DNA from: Robertmurraya sp. FSL R5-0851
Lineage (GTDB): Bacteria; Bacillota; Bacilli; Bacillales; Cytobacillaceae
DNA length: 64,000 bases
Direction of reading: 5' to 3'
Assembly: GCF_038002965.1 (NCBI RefSeq)
Contig: NZ_JBBOOE010000002.1
Span: 1-64,000, forward strand
The notes under the pieces were generated by a model. It was not told the origin of the DNA. It did not search any database and saw only the letters and a program-made list of their open reading frames with translations. Shown in pieces: positions 42,779 through 50,356 of the stretch. Within the stretch, counting starts at the first letter, position 1, and each line of letters begins with the position of its first letter. The position numbers and the translations under genes are program-made.

Positions 42779-42794
42779 GTTGGAGGAGATCATG

Positions 42795-43688
42795 ATGAAA
42801 AAGTTATTAAGTTTTCTACTGTTAGGAATGTTGGTTTTATCAGGATGTGGAACTGAGGAAGCAGTAGATAAGGAGAAAGATAAGGAAAAAACAGTAGAGG
42901 AAAACAAAGAAGCAGAGAAAGAGGAGAAAGAAACAATAGAAGAAACCGAGGAAGAGGTAAAAGTTGAAGAGGGAGAGAAAGAGGATACTACTACAGAAAG
43001 TGGAGCGGTTGCTCAAGAAGATAAGAAAGAAAGTAGTCAATCTGTTGCTTCTAATAACCAAACAGCAACAAAATCAACTCAGACTACAAATAAATCTACT
43101 TCAAATACAACTACTTCTACAGCTAATAAGCCTAGTACAAGTAACTCAACACCTACTCAGACAAAACCTAGTACAACAACTAGCCAACCAGCACCAAGTC
43201 AGCCAACGACTACGCAACCAAGTCAACCAGCGCCTAGTCAGCCTGCACCATCACAACCAAGTCAACCGGCTCCAAGTCAGCCAGCGCCAGCACAACCAAG
43301 TCAACCGGCTCCGAGCCAGCCTGCACCAAGTCAGCCAGCTCCAAGCCAACCAGCGCCTAGCCAGCCAACTGAACCAGCTAAAAGCTCATTAGAGACTGCT
43401 GTTCAAAATGCGTTACCTGGTGGTTATACAACTGGTAGTGACGGTTCTTCTGTCCTCATTCTTAGAGGAGGGTCACAAATCGCTAGCACTTTACCGGGAA
43501 TTCTCACATTTAGTGCTTCTTTAGGTGGAGGAGATATGGATGCTTCTATGAAAGGTGCTACAGGTGTAGGAGGAAGCTACTCTGATATGAAAACTGTAGT
43601 AAATGCACTTTTAGCGGGTGAAATTACATCGCAAAGTGGAAGCACATCTGGAATGAAAAGAAGTGGAGTTATCTATTTAACTTGGTAA
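42795..43688 (+). CDS. Lipoprotein with Pro/Ser/Gln repeats
   Basis: 297 residues. Lipobox LVLSGCG (Cys about 17) is followed by Glu/Lys-rich, then Ser/Thr-rich, then a P-A-P-S-Q repeat region (about 115-195). The last ~100 residues form a Gly/Ser-rich domain (TTGSDGSSVLILRGGS ... GVGGSYSDMKTVVNALLAGE) of unknown type. The repeat region is a wall-spanning stalk typical of surface proteins. GGAGGAG lies 6 bases from ATG 42795. It is expressed from leader L1 and probably co-transcribed with the next gene. Confidence 0.75.
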   Translation: MKKLLSFLLLGMLVLSGCGTEEAVDKEKDKEKTVEENKEAEKEEKETIEETEEEVKVEEGEKEDTTTESGAVAQEDKKESSQSVASNNQTATKSTQTTNKSTSNTTTSTANKPSTSNSTPTQTKPSTTTSQPAPSQPTTTQPSQPAPSQPAPSQPSQPAPSQPAPAQPSQPAPSQPAPSQPAPSQPAPSQPTEPAKSSLETAVQNALPGGYTTGSDGSSVLILRGGSQIASTLPGILTFSASLGGGDMDASMKGATGVGGSYSDMKTVVNALLAGEITSQSGSTSGMKRSGVIYLTW

Positions 43689-43704
43689 CTAGAACTTTGG
43701 AAGA

Positions 43705-43735
43705 TAAAGACTATGATATTCATTCATAGTCTTTT
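43705..43735 (+). terminator. Terminator between the lipoprotein and CARDB genes
   Basis: AAAGACTATGA and TTCATAGTCTTTT pair. The next gene's ribosome-binding site follows after about 25 bases. Confidence 0.7.
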
Positions 43736-43775
43736 GACTCGAGTGTTTTACTTATCAAAAAGAGGTGATCATTTT

Positions 43776-45989
43776 TTGAAAGCAAGAAAATTGAAAAACG
43801 TCATACTATCAACTCTTGCCTCTTTATTGTTGTGTTCAACCATTTTTGATTATATCGCACCTCCATCCGTGGAGGCTGCTGAATCAAGAAAGGTTTCTGT
43901 TCCTTCTGGAACAATCAATAAATATATGAGGTGGGAAGATCCTAAAATTGTTTCTTATCCTAACAGCGATTATGGAAACTATCCATCAACTTACCAATAT
44001 AATGATGGAGGATTTACAGGAACACTTACTGCAAAACGAATCATTCTTCGCCCAAAGCAAAAGGACTATCATCAGGATGCTATTTATCGTACTGAGTATC
44101 GAACTTTTACCAAAACTTACTCAAATATATATGGTAGAAAGCACGATGAAGATGTAGTTTACTGGCTGGGGATCAATGAGGATGGGTACAGCGGGAATAT
44201 ACCAAGGGTGTCACTTTCATGGACAGATAATTGGGCACGTGGCAGAACTGCTTCCCTGACTCAATATTGGACTGATTCTAATTATCGAGAATTTGCTAGT
44301 GAAGCGCCTGTTCCTACTACATATAATGGAACTCATTATGATGGTGCCACTGGCCAAAACGTATCCTACTCACTTCCAAAAAGCGGTGGTTTATATTCCA
44401 TTGAGAATACAAAAATGTGGATTAGGTACCGTTCATTGGGTAGATCGGATTGGTACGATAAGGCGGCAAACTATTATTTGGGATTTATGTCTAATAACGC
44501 AACTTCTTATTATGCAGGGAACTGGACTGATCCAATGCCAGGAGAGGCTCCTGACCGATATTATGGGTTGCCAAGAAGTCTTTCTCCCTCTGATGTAAGA
44601 TTAGTTGCCTATGGGTGGGATGAACCAGGAGTTGTCCACGCTGATTTTTATGCAAGTCTAGGGCCATTACAAGCATCACGTTTAGAATATTCCAATGGCT
44701 CCTATTATTGGAAATCAGAAAGCGGAAAGCTTAACAAGTACAGACGTGGGGTTTGGATTGACTACGATTTAAATGTTCCAGTAAGTAAGTATAGACAAGC
44801 TTATTCTGGAACTTTTGCTCTTCCTGACTACATAGTAGACTATACTGGGACAGCGACTTATGAGGGTACTTTATCAAAAGAGGTGTTTGACCATTGGGAT
44901 GAGTACTACACTTCCGACCAATGGGATGTAGAGGTTGAGTACGAGGGAACAGTTTATTCAACAAACCTTACAGCAAAAACCATAACAATAACAGACACGA
45001 ATAATTCTCCAGTAACACACTTAGTAAAGGGAAGACAATATAAAGCCTCTATGGTAGCAGGCAATAACGGTGAATTAAATGTAGGAGCTTATAAAGTTGG
45101 TTTCTATGAACAAGGAAATCGTAAAACACAACTAGATATACCGTCGCATAATTCTGGTAGCGACCAGACCTTAACCTATACCTTTACAGCTGAGACATCT
45201 GGCAATCGAACTTTTATGTTTAAGGTGGATGACAATAATGTGATTGCTGAAACCAATGAAACGGATGCTGATAATACTAAACAGGGAACTATTCTAGTTA
45301 ATACGTTGCCAACCGTTGATCTCACTTATACTCCAACTGATGTATATGAAGGCGATACCGTACAAGTCTGTTCTAGACCACAAGATGAAGATAACAACCC
45401 ATTAACGGTGAAGATCTTTATTAAAAAGGATAATGGAACAGAATCCACAGTTCTTTCAAGAACAAATGTTGCAAGTGGAGTCGAGCAATGTTATTCATTT
45501 GTCACAGAGGTTGGAAGATACGATATACGAACAACAGTCAATGATGGTTACGATGAAATTGGAACCTCTACATGGTTCTATTCTAAACCTTTAATTATTA
45601 ATGGATACGTTAACCATACGGAACTTTGGAAACAGCAGCACTTAAAAGAGGGAAATCAACCTAACCAGTTTTATAGTGGGGAAAAGTTCTTGCTGGATGC
45701 AGAAACCTCGCCATATCCGACAAACTACGTGAAAGCAACACTCAAAGCGAGTCGAGCAGACCAATCACTTGTTAATACTTCCGTGCCATTAAACTATCAA
45801 ACAAATATTCTCTATAAAGGGGAATTGTATGATGTAACTTTCCTCGAATATCCCAAGAACTTAAAGGTTGGACCTGCAGCTTTTGAATTTGAAGTTCAAT
45901 ACTCAAATGGAGTTGTAAAAAAAACAACAGTATACATTGAGATAATTTCAGATTCCTTTAAAACGTTCAGGATACACAGAAGATTTTAA
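43776..45989 (+). CDS. Large secreted protein with CARDB-like domain
   Basis: 737 residues. The basic start and hydrophobic core (VILSTLASLLLCSTIFDYIA) end in VEAAES, a Sec signal peptide. The first ~350 residues are aromatic and Gly-rich beta sequence without a known family. Residues ~400-510 match a CARDB adhesion domain (LVKGRQYKASMVAGNNGEL ... VDDNNVIAETNETDADN), followed by a PKD/Ig-like domain (YEGDTVQVCSRPQDEDNNPL) and a C-terminal module ending FRIHRRF. It is likely an adhesin or pilus-associated surface protein. TTG 43776 has AGAGGTGATC before it; the frame upstream overlaps a terminator. Confidence 0.75.
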   Translation: MKARKLKNVILSTLASLLLCSTIFDYIAPPSVEAAESRKVSVPSGTINKYMRWEDPKIVSYPNSDYGNYPSTYQYNDGGFTGTLTAKRIILRPKQKDYHQDAIYRTEYRTFTKTYSNIYGRKHDEDVVYWLGINEDGYSGNIPRVSLSWTDNWARGRTASLTQYWTDSNYREFASEAPVPTTYNGTHYDGATGQNVSYSLPKSGGLYSIENTKMWIRYRSLGRSDWYDKAANYYLGFMSNNATSYYAGNWTDPMPGEAPDRYYGLPRSLSPSDVRLVAYGWDEPGVVHADFYASLGPLQASRLEYSNGSYYWKSESGKLNKYRRGVWIDYDLNVPVSKYRQAYSGTFALPDYIVDYTGTATYEGTLSKEVFDHWDEYYTSDQWDVEVEYEGTVYSTNLTAKTITITDTNNSPVTHLVKGRQYKASMVAGNNGELNVGAYKVGFYEQGNRKTQLDIPSHNSGSDQTLTYTFTAETSGNRTFMFKVDDNNVIAETNETDADNTKQGTILVNTLPTVDLTYTPTDVYEGDTVQVCSRPQDEDNNPLTVKIFIKKDNGTESTVLSRTNVASGVEQCYSFVTEVGRYDIRTTVNDGYDEIGTSTWFYSKPLIINGYVNHTELWKQQHLKEGNQPNQFYSGEKFLLDAETSPYPTNYVKATLKASRADQSLVNTSVPLNYQTNILYKGELYDVTFLEYPKNLKVGPAAFEFEVQYSNGVVKKTTVYIEIISDSFKTFRIHRRF

Positions 45990-45994
45990 GATTG

Positions 45995-46024
45995 GAGCAG
46001 ATGTATACATCTGCTTTTTTTATA
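45995..46024 (+). terminator. Terminator after the CARDB protein gene
   Basis: AGCAGATGTATACATCTGCT is a perfect palindrome followed by TTTTTT. Confidence 0.85.
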
Positions 46025-46494
46025 TTTCTTAAACATTTCATGATAAAATAATAGTGTACCTTATAAATTTAAGAATAGATTAATATACATATTGGATAAT
46101 TGATAGATAACCACTTAATGATTCCTTATTGGTAACAATTTCCTCCACATTACCCATCCAAAAATATTTCCACTATCAAAATTCTGTATTATAATCATTT
46201 TAGTCTGATAAAGGATAAAAATATAAATTGGTATTTATATTTATATAGATATATACAAACATGGGTAAATTGAATTAAAAATATACCATTTTTGGTGTAT
46301 TTGGTATATTATAGGTAAGGAATAATGAAATTCTGAATTACACAAAGTGATAATTAATAATGTAAACATTGAATCAGATACTAAACCAATGAATTGGGGA
46401 AGCTGAGAAATATAATCTTTATTTGGACACTTGGATTATGTGGAGCAACTAGTGTAACCGACCCTCTTAGTATGAATTAAGAGGAGAATGAATA
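46025..46494. other. AT-rich control region with an inverted repeat
   Basis: No gene is supported. ATATACCA (46281-46288) and TGGTATAT (46302-46309) form an operator-like inverted repeat. CCTCTTA and TAAGAGG (46463-46484) form a hairpin that contains the ribosome-binding site of the peptide that follows. Confidence 0.45.
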
Positions 46495-46575
46495 ATGAAA
46501 AACTTAGGGAATTTAGAAATTACAAACTTTCAATTTACAAGTTACTGTATGAATAAGGCAGTAACCTTAACTTGA
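46495..46575 (+). CDS. Possible 26-residue peptide
   Basis: This short frame starts with ATG after GAGGAG and encodes a peptide with one Cys and a polar, Asn/Thr-rich composition (MKNLGNLEITNFQFTSYCMN at the N-terminus). The ribosome-binding site is locked in a hairpin. It could be a leader peptide or signal peptide; no family is recognised and coding is uncertain. Confidence 0.3.
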   Translation: MKNLGNLEITNFQFTSYCMNKAVTLT

Positions 46576-46693
46576 TTAGATAATATTCTATACTTTTTTA
46601 AATTTGTACCCTAATATATTGTGAAAATCTACAATAATCAATTTTCTAATTATGTACACTATAGTTAACACACGAATAAAAGGATGATATCTC

Positions 46694-47014
46694 ATGACAA
46701 ATGAATCAATTATAAATGTACTTTATTATATTAAAAGAGTGGTATTTGAAGGAGAACACGAATCAGTAACAGAACTAATCTACGTAACAAAAGAGATTCA
46801 TTCGTGCAATAACGGGATCTCTAATGTAACACCTGAAATAATTGCTTCTTCTCTTAGAGAAATTCCTTTAAGTCAAATTAAAAAAGAGAAGTTATCTTTT
46901 GAAGAAAGTGAAAACAAAGTATACATTTCAGAAGAACAAGCTTTACAATTATCTAATCTAGCTAAAGTGGAAGTAAACCCAGAATTTATTGAAACTGTAG
47001 CAAATTTACTATAA
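46694..47014 (+). CDS. Hypothetical protein
   Basis: 106 residues, acidic and mainly helical, ending in a helix NPEFIETVANLL. AAAGGATGA lies before the ATG. No family recognised. It is transcribed alone and is followed by the promoter of leader L2. Confidence 0.55.
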   Translation: MTNESIINVLYYIKRVVFEGEHESVTELIYVTKEIHSCNNGISNVTPEIIASSLREIPLSQIKKEKLSFEESENKVYISEEQALQLSNLAKVEVNPEFIETVANLL

Positions 47015-47018
47015 TGTC

Positions 47019-47220
47019 TTGAATCCAGGTACCAAAAAATGATAAAATTTGATTATAGTTTTTTTCTAATTTTTTTATTTTTTGGCAACCGATCATTTGG
47101 TTAGCGGGCATTCTATTTTAAACTACAAGCGTCCTTTAGGGATGAGACTCAAACACTATTAACATTAGTAGTGTTTATTAAAAGTCCATTCTTAAAGGGC
47201 GCTTTTTTGCGTGGTTTTAA
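47019..47220 (+). ncRNA. Leader RNA family, copy L2
   Basis: Promoter TTGAAT (47019-47024), 18 bases, TAAAAT (47043-47048). Then a T-rich run, GCAACC (47085), GGTTAGCGGG (47099), and a terminator: GCGTCCTTTA pairs with TAAAGGGCGC, inner hairpin AACACTA/TAGTAGTGTT, ending TTTTTTG. GCAACC starts 42 bases after the first base of the -10, as in copy L3. Confidence 0.75.
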
Positions 47221-47275
47221 ATGGAGAGGGAAGTTAAAAAAACTATCTTAAAACATTAAGAAGGGGCGTTGATTT

Positions 47276-47395
47276 ATGGGCTATGTATCTAGTTGCAAAA
47301 ATTCTTGTGAAGAGGGTTTCTACAAGAAGAGTGGGAGAGTCTTTTTTTCTAAGGATTGTATTAAGAGGCAGTTAGGAGATGATGAACATGTTTAA
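47276..47395 (+). CDS. Small Cys-containing protein
   Basis: 39 residues with three cysteines (SCKNSC ... KDC), basic middle, acidic end. GAAGGGG precedes the ATG by 8 bases. It overlaps the next gene. First gene after leader L2. No family recognised. Confidence 0.5.
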   Translation: MGYVSSCKNSCEEGFYKKSGRVFFSKDCIKRQLGDDEHV

Positions 47396-47921
47396 AATTA
47401 CTTGTTTTGCTCCTATCGAGCCTGTTGATTTAGAAAAGAGACTAAAAGGGATCTATTTTAAAACGGTAAAGAAAGGCTTTGAATGGTCCATGGATGGAGC
47501 AAAGTTTCGAATTGAACCTTTTGAAAACCAACCACGAACCACAATGAAGGCGTATCGAGTAAGTTTTGATGGAGAGTTACATGGTGGACTTTACCTTTTT
47601 GATCTAACCATTGGTTGTCTTGAACCGCTTGTAACTTGTGTGGAATGTATTCTGGAGTACCCATCTATGAAGGATGTTGATTGGTTCAAGGAATTAAGGA
47701 AAAGGCCGTCATATCAAATGATTGACCCTAGAGGACTTTATATGAAGAAAGGGATAAGTGCTGTTGTATCTAACAACTCTTTAACTCTTAAACTTCATAG
47801 TAGAAAAAACAAAAACTTAAAATTGGCGGATTCATTAAATGAGATTGATATTCTTCGAGAGGACTTAGTTCCAAGCGAAGGTTTCGATCTTTTTTCGTGT
47901 TTACAGGAGGAAATTGCATGA
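47388..47921 (+). CDS. Hypothetical protein
   Basis: About 177 residues, an alpha-beta protein without signal peptide (MFKITCFAPIEPVDLEKRL at the start). ATG 47388 lies 9 bases after AGGAG; ATG 47382 is also possible. The 3' end overlaps the next gene (ATGA). No family recognised. Confidence 0.65.
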   Translation: MFKITCFAPIEPVDLEKRLKGIYFKTVKKGFEWSMDGAKFRIEPFENQPRTTMKAYRVSFDGELHGGLYLFDLTIGCLEPLVTCVECILEYPSMKDVDWFKELRKRPSYQMIDPRGLYMKKGISAVVSNNSLTLKLHSRKNKNLKLADSLNEIDILREDLVPSEGFDLFSCLQEEIA

Positions 47922-48355
47922 TGATGATCGAGTTTTATACGGGGATTGAGACACAATTTGTAGTTACTGAAAACCGCATTTATCGAAATGGAGAGGTTAT
48001 TGCTGAAGGGGACATTCATGTTTATCACCTTATGTTAAATGATCATGCGTTTTTCAACATCGATCAAGGTGAAAACAACCCACCCTTATTCCTTAAGTTG
48101 GATAAGGTGACAGCAGTTTTACCTAGTCAGGAAGTGTACAGAGGAGAGAGACGGAATCGAACTGCTTTTAAAATGTCGTATTTGGTTCGCAAGCATGAAG
48201 AATGGATTCGTAACGAAGAAATTATTTCTGCAGTAGATGCTACTCATGCACGACAAATTTTAAAAGCTCAACATGGTAGTGATTTACGTGGTATCCGAAC
48301 TACTCATGTTGCTTCTCTTATTGATTCGCTCTCTTCAGTTCAAAATCAAATATAA
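47918..48355 (+). CDS. Hypothetical protein
   Basis: 145 residues beginning MMMIEFYTGIETQFVVTE. The first ~80 residues are beta-rich; the end has a helix HARQILKAQHG. AGGAGG lies 8 bases before ATG 47918. No family recognised. It is coupled to the upstream gene. Confidence 0.65.
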   Translation: MMMIEFYTGIETQFVVTENRIYRNGEVIAEGDIHVYHLMLNDHAFFNIDQGENNPPLFLKLDKVTAVLPSQEVYRGERRNRTAFKMSYLVRKHEEWIRNEEIISAVDATHARQILKAQHGSDLRGIRTTHVASLIDSLSSVQNQI

Positions 48356-48372
48356 GGTTAAGGTGATTACAC

Positions 48373-48594
48373 ATGGCAGAGTCTAAAAAAAATCGATTTC
48401 TAGATTATTTTAATTGTAACAAAGGCCGAGTGCTTCGATTGCTAAAGCAAGAAGGAGAATATCAATCTTTCTCTCCTGAGCATGGCTATTTATATCTATT
48501 AGAAGTTGGGAAGGTAGCTGGCAATGCACTCATGTTACAAGTGGGCGTGAAGTCAGGTGAATTAATAATCTTAGATGTTGTGACAGCAGCATAA
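48373..48594 (+). CDS. Small hypothetical protein
   Basis: 73 residues, start ATG after AAGGTGATT. It begins with a basic stretch and ends with beta strands (NALMLQVGVKSGELIILDVV). No family recognised. Confidence 0.6.
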   Translation: MAESKKNRFLDYFNCNKGRVLRLLKQEGEYQSFSPEHGYLYLLEVGKVAGNALMLQVGVKSGELIILDVVTAA

Positions 48595-48610
48595 TTTAGG
48601 AGGAATTCAG

Positions 48611-49009
48611 ATGAAAAAAATAATGTTTAAAGCAACATTAATGAACCCATCAACAATTTCTGATTGTTTTATTGGAGAGGATTGTATCATTGACTTTCTT
48701 TATCAACATCGTGATTGTAGCAGCATTTTATTAAAAGGTGAAATGAATGAATTTTATCTTAAAGCTGAGTATGGAAAAGTCATTGATTGTATCGACAAAG
48801 AAGTAGAAGAACGAATTTCTACTTCTTTGAAAAACATTGAGGCAGCTGATAAAGAGCAAAAATGGTCCCCTTTGGAAGTTTTTAAAATAGACTTTGAAGT
48901 ATTTTCCCTGGAATCTGTTTATATCTATTCACCGAATAGAAAACAAGTTGAACAGGATTTTGCTCTTTGGTCTATCTTTGATCCGATGGAGATTTATCAA
49001 GTGGCATAA
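48611..49009 (+). CDS. Hypothetical protein
   Basis: 132 residues, acidic, starting with strands (KIMFKATLMNPSTISDCF) and ending in FDPMEIYQVA. AGGAGG precedes the ATG. No family recognised. It is in the operon controlled by leader L2. Confidence 0.6.
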   Translation: MKKIMFKATLMNPSTISDCFIGEDCIIDFLYQHRDCSSILLKGEMNEFYLKAEYGKVIDCIDKEVEERISTSLKNIEAADKEQKWSPLEVFKIDFEVFSLESVYIYSPNRKQVEQDFALWSIFDPMEIYQVA

Positions 49010-49035
49010 TATAAACATTTTACTTACTTCATAAG

Positions 49036-49093
49036 TAAACTCCCTTTCTAGTGGGGCTCTTACAATAAGACTCCCGCCATGCTAGATAGGGGG
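49036..49093 (+). promoter_or_regulatory. Long hairpin directly before a ribosome-binding site
   Basis: CCCTTTCTAG pairs with CTAGATAGGGG, enclosing TGGGG/CCCgCCA and CTTA/TAAG. No T-run follows, so it is not a terminator; GAGGTGAT of the next gene lies within 15 bases. It may guide mRNA processing or ribosome access. Confidence 0.45.
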
Positions 49094-49110
49094 TCTATGA
49101 GGTGATAAAG

Positions 49111-49995
49111 ATGGTTAAGAAAAAAGGACAAAAGGCGAATAAACCTTCTATTGCAGCTTCTCTCATGGAGACATTCATCGAGGATGGGTATTACCCAGAA
49201 CTGAAACAATCAGAAGGAAAACTAAAAAAGCTTTCATCTTCCATACGAGAACAATTGAAATCGTCAGAAGTGAAGCGTCATGAATTTACGAAACATGGGT
49301 TAGTCGGTCGATTCATTGCCAAAAAGGTATATGAGACCGACTATCTTGCTTTGAATGAGTATTTATATGACGTGGGATTATTGCTTCAGGTAGTTGAAAT
49401 TGATAATAAGGCTATTAAAAGCAATTTCCTCTACTATGACATGATCCAGGAGTTTAAATTGGAAGATACATTCTTTGTGAAACCGAATTTTAACAAAGTA
49501 GGGAAGGAGTTAAATAAGCTCCCTGACTCATTTGTGATTTCGGACGATTGTGCGATTGATGATCTGGCCAGTCAAATAGTCATGTTAAAACCGCGCGTCA
49601 AAGAACTAAAGAATGATTATGAACGATTGAAATGGAAGCTCATAAATTTGCCGGAGTTTGAGCAAATGATGTATTTGCCTAAAGAAAAAAGAGAGCCAAT
49701 CCCTCACAAGTATGGAAGCATCTCTTTAGTAGCCAACCAACCAAGATACAACGTTCCTGCGGTCTATGACTATATCGGAGAGTGGTTGCTCATTGAGTAT
49801 GGAAAGCCCAACTCGGAGCTACTAGAACGTTTCATCTTGAATGGAACGATCTCTAAAAAGGAAATTGACCAATTCAAAACCGTTAAGACGATTGATTTGG
49901 AATTTTCAGTTATGACTTTAGAGGATGAGGAGAAATTCCTGAATATGTTGGATAATAAAAATCGAACAGCAGCCGCTAATCGTATGGGTGCTTAA
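49111..49995 (+). CDS. Hypothetical protein
   Basis: 294 residues, basic start (MVKKKGQKANKP) then a mostly helical protein with a Trp/Lys-rich central segment. I see no enzyme motif. ATG 49111 fits GAGGTG 7 bases before. The 3' end lies next to the start region of a small gene. Confidence 0.65.
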   Translation: MVKKKGQKANKPSIAASLMETFIEDGYYPELKQSEGKLKKLSSSIREQLKSSEVKRHEFTKHGLVGRFIAKKVYETDYLALNEYLYDVGLLLQVVEIDNKAIKSNFLYYDMIQEFKLEDTFFVKPNFNKVGKELNKLPDSFVISDDCAIDDLASQIVMLKPRVKELKNDYERLKWKLINLPEFEQMMYLPKEKREPIPHKYGSISLVANQPRYNVPAVYDYIGEWLLIEYGKPNSELLERFILNGTISKKEIDQFKTVKTIDLEFSVMTLEDEEKFLNMLDNKNRTAAANRMGA

Positions 49996-50009
49996 TGGAG
50001 GACATACAG

Positions 50010-50243
50010 ATGAAACTTCAATATTACGTGGAAATGAAAGACCTAAAAAATGTAGAAGAATGGTCTAACAAGATAGATATATATGGGTATGAAAATGAAG
50101 TTACTGTCATGGCTATGGGTTTTAGCAAAACTTATCCTATCACTGATTCAGTATCAATGGTCAATTGTATCAATGAGATCGTTGAAAAACTTGAGAAAGT
50201 GAATTGTGTTGTCATTAACCGAGAGGATAAAAGAGCGGCCTAA
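50010..50243 (+). CDS. Small hypothetical protein
   Basis: 77 residues, alpha-beta, beginning MKLQYYVEMKDLKNVEEW. GGAGGACAT precedes ATG 50010; an in-frame ATG 49995 that overlaps the previous stop lacks a site. No family recognised. Confidence 0.6.
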   Translation: MKLQYYVEMKDLKNVEEWSNKIDIYGYENEVTVMAMGFSKTYPITDSVSMVNCINEIVEKLEKVNCVVINREDKRAA

Positions 50244-50280
50244 CGCTTAATAGACCAAATTTAATCTAGTAAACAATTCA

Positions 50281-50335
50281 AGGAGGTGTAAGTCCTTGCT
50301 AAATGGATGTTTAGCGGGGGCAAGCCCTCCTTTTC
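50281..50335 (+). terminator. Terminator upstream of the DndC-like gene
   Basis: AAGGAGG and CCTCCTT enclose CTTGCTAAA/TTTAGCGGGGGCAAG and run into TTTTC. It resembles the leader terminators in placement, about 20 bases before the next start. Confidence 0.65.
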
Positions 50336-50356
50336 ATTATTTAGTATGGGCCTTAT

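Noticed and set aside
42964..43392. 142-codon frame overlapping the Pro/Ser/Gln repeat lipoprotein
   Set aside because: It is the shifted reading of the same repeat DNA; the lipoprotein frame has signal peptide and ribosome-binding site.
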